Origin: CALKJU01 sp035326425 | GTDB taxonomy: Bacteria; Pseudomonadota; Alphaproteobacteria; Geminicoccales; Geminicoccaceae | Length of the DNA stretch: 64,000 bases | Direction of reading: 5' to 3' | Assembly: GCA_035326425.1 (NCBI GenBank) | Contig: DAOLFG010000009.1 | Coordinates: forward strand, 1 to 64,000 | Part shown: piece by piece, positions 59,744 through 64,000 of the stretch | How positions within the stretch are numbered: the first letter of the stretch is position 1 | Layout: every line of letters starts with the position of its first letter | The notes under the pieces: generated by a model | Database searches by the model: none | What the model saw: the letters and a program-made list of their open reading frames with translations, nothing else | Told to the model about the DNA's origin: nothing | Made by a program: the position numbers and the translations under genes

Positions 59744-60753
59744 GCACCATGCCGATGGGCTCCGTCAGCATCGTGACCGCCCTCGTCTTCATGGGCGTGC
59801 TGGGTGCCGCCCTGCTGCTCGCCGCCGCCTTCATGCCGGCCGGCGACACCAGCCGGCGCCTGCGCAAGCGCATCGAGCAGACGCGGCGTACCGGCCGGCC
59901 GGAACTGCGTCCGGCGGGACCGGCGGCGCCGGCGAGCGTCAGGCGCGAGCAGCAGCGCAGCTGGCTGACGCCGGTGAGCCGGCAGCTGCAATCGCTGATG
60001 CCGCGCGCCGATACATTGGGCGAGCGCCTGGCGCGGGCCGGCCTCGCCATCGGCGTGGTCGACCTGGTCGTCTATTGCATCCTGGGCGGCATCGCGGTCG
60101 CCCTGGCCATCCAGTGGCTCTGGCATCCGCCGGTGGTGCTGTCGGCCTGTGCCGGCATCGTCGCGGCTTCCGGTCTGCCGCATCTCTATCTCAACGTCCG
60201 CATCGCCTCGCGCACCAGACGCTTCGTCGCCCTGCTGCCCGATGCCATCGACCTGATCGTCCGCGGCGTGCGATCGGGCCTGCCGGTGGCCGAGGCGATC
60301 AACGCCATCGGCGAGGAGATGGCCGAGCCCGTCGGCGCCACCTTCCGCGAGGTCACCGGCAATCTCCGCCTCGGCATGACGATGGACGAGGCACTCTGGA
60401 GTGCCGCCCGCAAGCTGCAGATCCAGGAATTCAAGTTCTTTGTCATCAGCCTGTCCATCCAGCAAGAGACCGGCGGCAATCTCGCCGAAATTCTGCAGAA
60501 TCTAAGCCAGATGATCCGCCGACGCGAGCAGGTGAAACTCAAGATCAAGGCGATGTCCTCGGAGGCCAGGGCATCGGCCATGATCATCGGATCGTTGCCG
60601 TTCATCATGACCGTGGTGATATACTTCGTCAATCCGAACTACATCATGCAGCTGTTCACCGATCCGCGGGGATGGCTGCTGGTGGCCGGAGGACTTACCA
60701 GCATGACGTTGGGTCTGGCCGTCATCGCCAAGATGGTGCGGTTCGAGATATGA
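59740..60753 (+). CDS. tadB: Pilus inner-membrane protein TadB
   Basis: GspF/T2SF-type membrane protein of 337 aa. TM1 is at about 9-33, then a cytoplasmic part with GERLARAGLAIG, TM helices at about 100-145, and the T2SF domain FVALLPDAIDLIVRGVRSGL with AEAINAIGEEMAEPVG. It has ISLSIQQETGGNLAEILQNL and two closing TM helices. It forms the platform with TadC on which CpaF acts. Overlaps both neighbours by 4 nt. Confidence 0.94.
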
Positions 60754-61724
60754 GCACGATCGATGCCTATCTGCCCTTCGGGCTGACGGCGGATACGGCG
60801 CTGGTCGGGCTCGCCGGCCTCGCCGCCTTCGTCAGCGTGCTGGCGGTCTGGATGGGGCTGCTCGCCTCCGATCCGGCCGCTGCCCGCGTCCGGGCGCTGA
60901 CGCAGCGCCGGCGCGAGCTGCAGCGGCAGATGCATGCGGCTCCCAGTCGTGCCAAGCGCCAGCAGGCCGGCTTCATGGCGCAGGCCGTGGCCCGGTTGAA
61001 GCTGGCCCGGACCAGCCAGTCGGAGAAGATCCGCGACAAGCTGGTGCAGGCCGGCAAGCGCAGCCGCGAGGCCATGGTTGTCTATCTCTTCTGCAAGCCG
61101 GTCATGCCGCTGCTGTTCGCGGCCCTGGGGTTTCTCGCGATCTACGGCCTGGGCTTCGGCGACCTGCCGGCCACGCTGCGGCCGGCGGCGATGCTGGCGG
61201 CGGTGCTGCTCGGCTTCTACGCGCCCGACATCTACTTGAGCAACCTGGCCAAGAAGCGCCAGCAGGCGATGCAGAAATCGCTGCCCGACGGACTCGACCT
61301 GCTGGTGATCTGCGCCGAGGCCGGCCTCAGCCTGGACACCGCGCTCACCCGCGTGGCCGACGAGATCGGCCCGTCCTCGCCGGAGCTCGCCGAGGAGTTC
61401 GGCCTGACCGCCGTGGAGCTGAACTTCCTGCCCGACCGTCGTCAGGCGCTGCAGAATCTCGGCCGGCGCTGCGGCATCCCGGCCATGCGCGGCGTGGTCA
61501 ACACGCTGACCCAGACCGAGAAGTACGGCACGCCGCTGTCGCAGTCGCTGCGCGTGCTGTCCGGTGAGTTCCGCGAGCAGCGCATGCTGCGCGCCGAGGA
61601 GAAGGCAGCACGGCTGCCGGCGACGCTCACGGTTCCGATGATCGTGTTCATCCTGCCGACGCTGTTCGTGGTCCTCGCGGGCCCGGCGATGCTCAGTGTC
61701 TACGACAACCTGATCAAGAATTGA
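60750..61724 (+). CDS. tadC: Pilus inner-membrane protein TadC
   Basis: Second T2SF-domain platform protein, 324 aa. TM near the N-terminus (about 15-38), a basic cytoplasmic part with REAMVVYLFCKPVMPLLFAA leading into two TM helices, then the T2SF core KSLPDGLDLLVICAEAGLSL and TLTQTEKYGTPLSQSLRVLS. The final TM is TLTVPMIVFILPTLFVVLAG. Last gene of the cluster: no tadD, tadE/F or tadG gene follows in the window. Its stop is 6 nt from the stop of the convergent hflX. Confidence 0.93.
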   Translation: MSTIDAYLPFGLTADTALVGLAGLAAFVSVLAVWMGLLASDPAAARVRALTQRRRELQRQMHAAPSRAKRQQAGFMAQAVARLKLARTSQSEKIRDKLVQAGKRSREAMVVYLFCKPVMPLLFAALGFLAIYGLGFGDLPATLRPAAMLAAVLLGFYAPDIYLSNLAKKRQQAMQKSLPDGLDLLVICAEAGLSLDTALTRVADEIGPSSPELAEEFGLTAVELNFLPDRRQALQNLGRRCGIPAMRGVVNTLTQTEKYGTPLSQSLRVLSGEFREQRMLRAEEKAARLPATLTVPMIVFILPTLFVVLAGPAMLSVYDNLIKN

Positions 61725-61730
61725 GGGGCG

Positions 61731-63053
61731 TCACGACCGCGGCGGCGGCGAGAGGCGGCGCTCGAGCTGCGAGCGGGCGGTCTCGTCGAGCGCCACCGTC
61801 ATCCGCGTTCCCTCGTCGCAGGCGCGCGACTCCAGCACCTCGCCATGCTCGTGCAGCCAGGCGCGAAGGGCGCCGTCGGTGTGATCGACCGTCAGCTCCA
61901 CCGTCGTCCGGCGGGCGGAGAGCCGGCGATCGGCCAGCTCCAGCAGTGCCCCGATGCCGGTCCCGTCCCTGGCCGACAGCACCACGACCTCCGGCCGGCG
62001 CGCCGCCGTGGCCAGGATGCGCTCCCTGTCCTGCCCGTCCAGCAGGTCGATCTTGTTCCAGATCTCGACCACCCTCGCCTCCTGCTGCTCGGCATCGATG
62101 CCGAGCTCGGCGAGGACCGCCGCGACATCGCCGGCTTGGCGCTCGCTGTCGGCATGGGCGATGTCGCGGACATGCAGGACGAGATCGGCTTCCAGCACCT
62201 CCTCGAGCGTGGCGCGGAACGCCGCCACCAGCATGGTGGGAAGGTCGGAGATGAAACCCACGGTGTCGGACAGGATCGCACGGCGGCCGGAAGGCAGGGC
62301 GACCAGGCGCATGGTGGGATCGAGCGTGGCGAAAAGCTGGTCCCTGGCGACGACCCCGGCGCCGGTGATCCGGTTGAACAGCGTCGACTTGCCGGCATTG
62401 GTGTAGCCGACCAGCGCCATCACCGGATAGGGCACGCGCGCCCGGGCGGCGCGATGCAGGCGGCGGGTGCGCTTGACGTCCTCCAACTCGCGGCGCAGCG
62501 CCGCGATCCGCTCGCCGATCCGCCGCCGGTCGAGCTCGATCTGGCTCTCGCCCGGCCCGCCGAGGAAGCCGAAGCCGCCGCGCTGGCGCTCGAGATGGGT
62601 CCAGGATCGCACGAGGCGGGAACGCTGGTAGGACAGCGCTGCCAGCTCGACCTGCATGACACCCTCGCGGGTCTTGGCGCGGTCGCCGAAGATCTCGAGG
62701 ATCAGGCCGGTCCGGTCGATGACCTTGGCCTTCCAGCGCCGCTCGAGGTTGCGCTGCTGGACCGGCGACAGCGCACCGTCCACCACCACCAGCTCGACGG
62801 CCCTGCTCTCGACCAGCAGCCCGATCTCGGAGACCTTGCCGTCGCCCAGCAGGGTCGCCGGGCTGGCGCGGCGAAGCGCCACCGACAGCGAATCGACGAC
62901 CTCCAGGTCCAGCGCCTCGGCGAGGCCCACCGCCTCGGCGAGACGGGGCGCCTGGTCGATCGCCCCGGATTCGTACGGGCGCACCACGAGGGCCCGCACC
63001 GAACCTTCGGCCCGGTCGCGACCCTCGCGCCCGCCCGCGGTCGTATCGCTCAC
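61731..63053 (-). CDS. hflX: Ribosome-associated GTPase HflX
   Basis: GTPase that rescues or splits stalled ribosomes, 440 aa. The N-terminal HflX domain has LVESRAVELVVVDGALSPVQ and QRNLERRWKAKVIDRTGLIL (about residue 95). The linker GGFGFLGGPGESQIELDRR (about 165) is typical. The G domain has ALVGYTNAGKSTLFNRITGA (G1), a G2/G3 region with LSDTVGFISDLPTMLVAAFR and G4 in EIWNKIDLLDGQD. It overlaps the hfq stop as ATGA; hfq-hflX is a conserved pair. Confidence 0.96.
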   Translation of the reverse strand: MSDTTAGGREGRDRAEGSVRALVVRPYESGAIDQAPRLAEAVGLAEALDLEVVDSLSVALRRASPATLLGDGKVSEIGLLVESRAVELVVVDGALSPVQQRNLERRWKAKVIDRTGLILEIFGDRAKTREGVMQVELAALSYQRSRLVRSWTHLERQRGGFGFLGGPGESQIELDRRRIGERIAALRRELEDVKRTRRLHRAARARVPYPVMALVGYTNAGKSTLFNRITGAGVVARDQLFATLDPTMRLVALPSGRRAILSDTVGFISDLPTMLVAAFRATLEEVLEADLVLHVRDIAHADSERQAGDVAAVLAELGIDAEQQEARVVEIWNKIDLLDGQDRERILATAARRPEVVVLSARDGTGIGALLELADRRLSARRTTVELTVDHTDGALRAWLHEHGEVLESRACDEGTRMTVALDETARSQLERRLSPPPRS

Positions 63054-63310
63054 CCCGCCTGCTGGCCCTCTTCGGCAGCACCCGGATCATAGAGCCTGAC
63101 GGCGGCACTCGGCATCACCGTCGACACCGCGTGCTTGTAGACCAGCTGCACATGGCCGTCCCGCCGCAACAGCAGGCAGAAGTTGTCGAACGAGCTGATC
63201 ACGCCCTGCAGCTTCACGCCGTTGATCAGGAAGATGGTGACGGGGACCTTGTTCTTGCGAACGTGGTTGAGGAAGACGTCCTGAAGGTTCTGCTGCTTTT
63301 CCGTCGCCAT
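63050..63310 (-). CDS. hfq: RNA chaperone Hfq
   Basis: Hexameric Sm-like RNA chaperone that pairs small RNAs with mRNAs; 86 aa. It begins MATEKQQNLQDVFLNHVRKN. Sm1 is TIFLINGVKLQGVISSFDNF (proximal-face Gln and Phe) and Sm2 is VQLVYKHAVSTVMPSAAV (the YKHA(I/V)ST motif). The C-terminal tail is short. GC-poor stretch ACCCTTTTTTG lies just upstream on the plus strand, i.e. the leader of this minus-strand gene is A-rich near its start. Couples to hflX. Confidence 0.97.
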   Translation of the reverse strand: MATEKQQNLQDVFLNHVRKNKVPVTIFLINGVKLQGVISSFDNFCLLLRRDGHVQLVYKHAVSTVMPSAAVRLYDPGAAEEGQQAG

Positions 63311-63441
63311 TGCGCTACCCTTTTTGTTCTACGAGACGCTGGCATCCCGCGACGAGCGGGCGAACACACACACGAATGTCGGTCACATCAACCGCAGGTC
63401 AACGGTGGCCGCCGTCTTGCCGGCTGGCCCTGCGCCCGGCC

Positions 63442-63457
63442 GCCTATCCGGATAGGC
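63442..63457. repeat. 16-bp perfect palindrome between hfq and the aminotransferase gene
   Basis: GCCTATCCGGATAGGC is fully self-complementary and lies 42 nt after the aminotransferase stop and 131 nt before the hfq start. It could be an operator or part of a terminator. On the plus strand CCGCAAGGCGG followed by six T (63483-63488) lies just downstream, but this faces the wrong way for both minus-strand genes. Confidence 0.45.
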
Positions 63458-63498
63458 CGGCCCCGGCCAGGCCGCAAGGCGGTTTTTTCGCGCGCAGG

Positions 63499-64000
63499 TC
63501 ATGCGCGAGGCGGCGATGCCGAGCCGCCGTAGCGCGCCGCGAGACCGCAATGCGCGGCATAGAGCTCGAACAACCGGCGGCCGACGGAGCCCGGATGGCC
63601 GTTGCCGACCGGCCGGCCGTCGATCTCGACCACCGGCAACAGCAGCGAGGTGGTGCTGCTGAGCAACGCCTCGCGAGCCTCCATCGCCTCGTCGAGGGTG
63701 AAGGGGCGCTCCTCCACCTCGATGCCGTCCCGCCGGGCGAGCCCGAGCAGGACCGAGCGCGTCACGCCCGGCAGGATGGCGGGCCCGAGCGGCCGCGTCA
63801 CCAGCCGGCCCCGGCGGTCGACGATGTAGGCGTTCGAGCCGCCGCCCTCGGTGACGAGGCCGTCCTCGCCGACCAGCCAGGCCTCGCGGCAGCCGGCCTC
63901 GGCGGCCCGCTGGCGGGCGAGCACGTTGGGCAGCAGGCCCACCGACTTGATGTCACAGCGCGCCCAGCGCTCGTCGGGCAGCGAGATCACCTTCACGCCC
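63499..64000 (-). CDS. Class IV aminotransferase, probable D-amino-acid transaminase (C-terminal part, cut by window edge)
   Basis: The last 166 codons of a fold-type IV PLP enzyme; the 5' end is outside the window. Visible: GVKVISLPDERWARCDIKSV, GLLPNVLARQRAAEAGCREA, WLVGEDGLVTEGGGSNAYIV (PLP-phosphate region) and LLSSTTSLLLPVVEIDGRPV. This fits D-alanine/D-amino-acid transaminases rather than IlvE. Branched-chain aminotransferase cannot be fully excluded without the N-terminal lysine region. In alphaproteobacteria this gene commonly sits upstream of hfq-hflX. The GTG shown near the edge is internal. Confidence 0.88.
   Translation of the reverse strand, partial: GVKVISLPDERWARCDIKSVGLLPNVLARQRAAEAGCREAWLVGEDGLVTEGGGSNAYIVDRRGRLVTRPLGPAILPGVTRSVLLGLARRDGIEVEERPFTLDEAMEAREALLSSTTSLLLPVVEIDGRPVGNGHPGSVGRRLFELYAAHCGLAARYGGSASPPRA

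Noticed and set aside
63470..63488. CCGC-AAG-GCGG with six T as terminator of the class IV aminotransferase
   Set aside because: The T-run is on the plus strand, while the aminotransferase and hfq genes are transcribed on the minus strand, so the direction is wrong. Only mentioned as a possible end of an unseen plus-strand RNA.

Overview
The window is one continuous piece of a very GC-rich genome (roughly two thirds to 70 % G+C by eye) with densely packed, mostly operonic genes. I see no insertion sequence, phage gene, tRNA, rRNA or CRISPR array. Gene content and order point to an alphaproteobacterium, probably Rhodospirillales-like. The evidence is the order tatC-serS-surE-nlpD-DUF815-yajC-secD-secF-Mth938 gene, the order histone deacetylase-xseB-ispA-dxs, an aminotransferase-hfq-hflX block, a polyhydroxyalkanoate (PHA) locus, and a Cpa/Tad pilus locus with Caulobacter-type cpa genes.

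Layout. 1-12 kb: export and housekeeping (tatC end, serS, surE, nlpD-like activator, DUF815 ATPase, yajC-secD-secF, Mth938-like protein). An SLC13 transporter with RCK_C domains and an Fe-type superoxide dismutase follow, then an NDUFAF6-like squalene/phytoene-synthase homologue and a fluoride channel gene behind a fluoride riboswitch. 12-16 kb: trehalose operon otsB, GH15 glucanohydrolase, otsA. 16-18 kb: ygfZ and an M20 amidohydrolase. 18-22 kb: isoprenoid precursor block (dxs, ispA) with xseB and an HDAC-family deacetylase. 22-30 kb: an unusual tightly coupled run on the minus strand consisting of a double methyltransferase fusion, a family-4 glycosyltransferase carrying a long Arg-rich heptad-repeat insertion, an ABC exporter homologue whose nucleotide-binding domain has lost its ATPase motifs, and a UvrD/PcrA helicase.

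30-41 kb: amino-acid and keto-acid metabolism. This part holds a class I aminotransferase, a VOC protein, a Uma2 nuclease, a fused indolepyruvate ferredoxin oxidoreductase, a HAD phosphatase, and a davA-davB-type lysine monooxygenase/amidase pair coupled to a 2-hydroxyacid dehydrogenase. 41-47 kb: a phasin-like gene, then a MacAB plus outer-membrane factor efflux operon that starts with an Asp/Glu racemase and a PLP desulfhydrase. 47-53 kb: upp, a PleD-like protein with a dead GGDEF domain, and phaB-phaA-phaC. 53-62 kb: the flp/cpa/tad pilus operon. 62-64 kb: hflX, hfq and the end of a class IV aminotransferase gene cut by the window edge.

The PHA genes (phaA, phaB, phaC-like) and the phasin-like gene form one functional theme. 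A CTGC-N3-GCAG element in the phasin promoter looks like a PhaR operator. The most unusual part is the 24.6-30.2 kb locus. The regulatory highlights are the fluoride riboswitch with two nested hairpins and an orphan intrinsic terminator at about 30.45 kb that has no gene in front of it.
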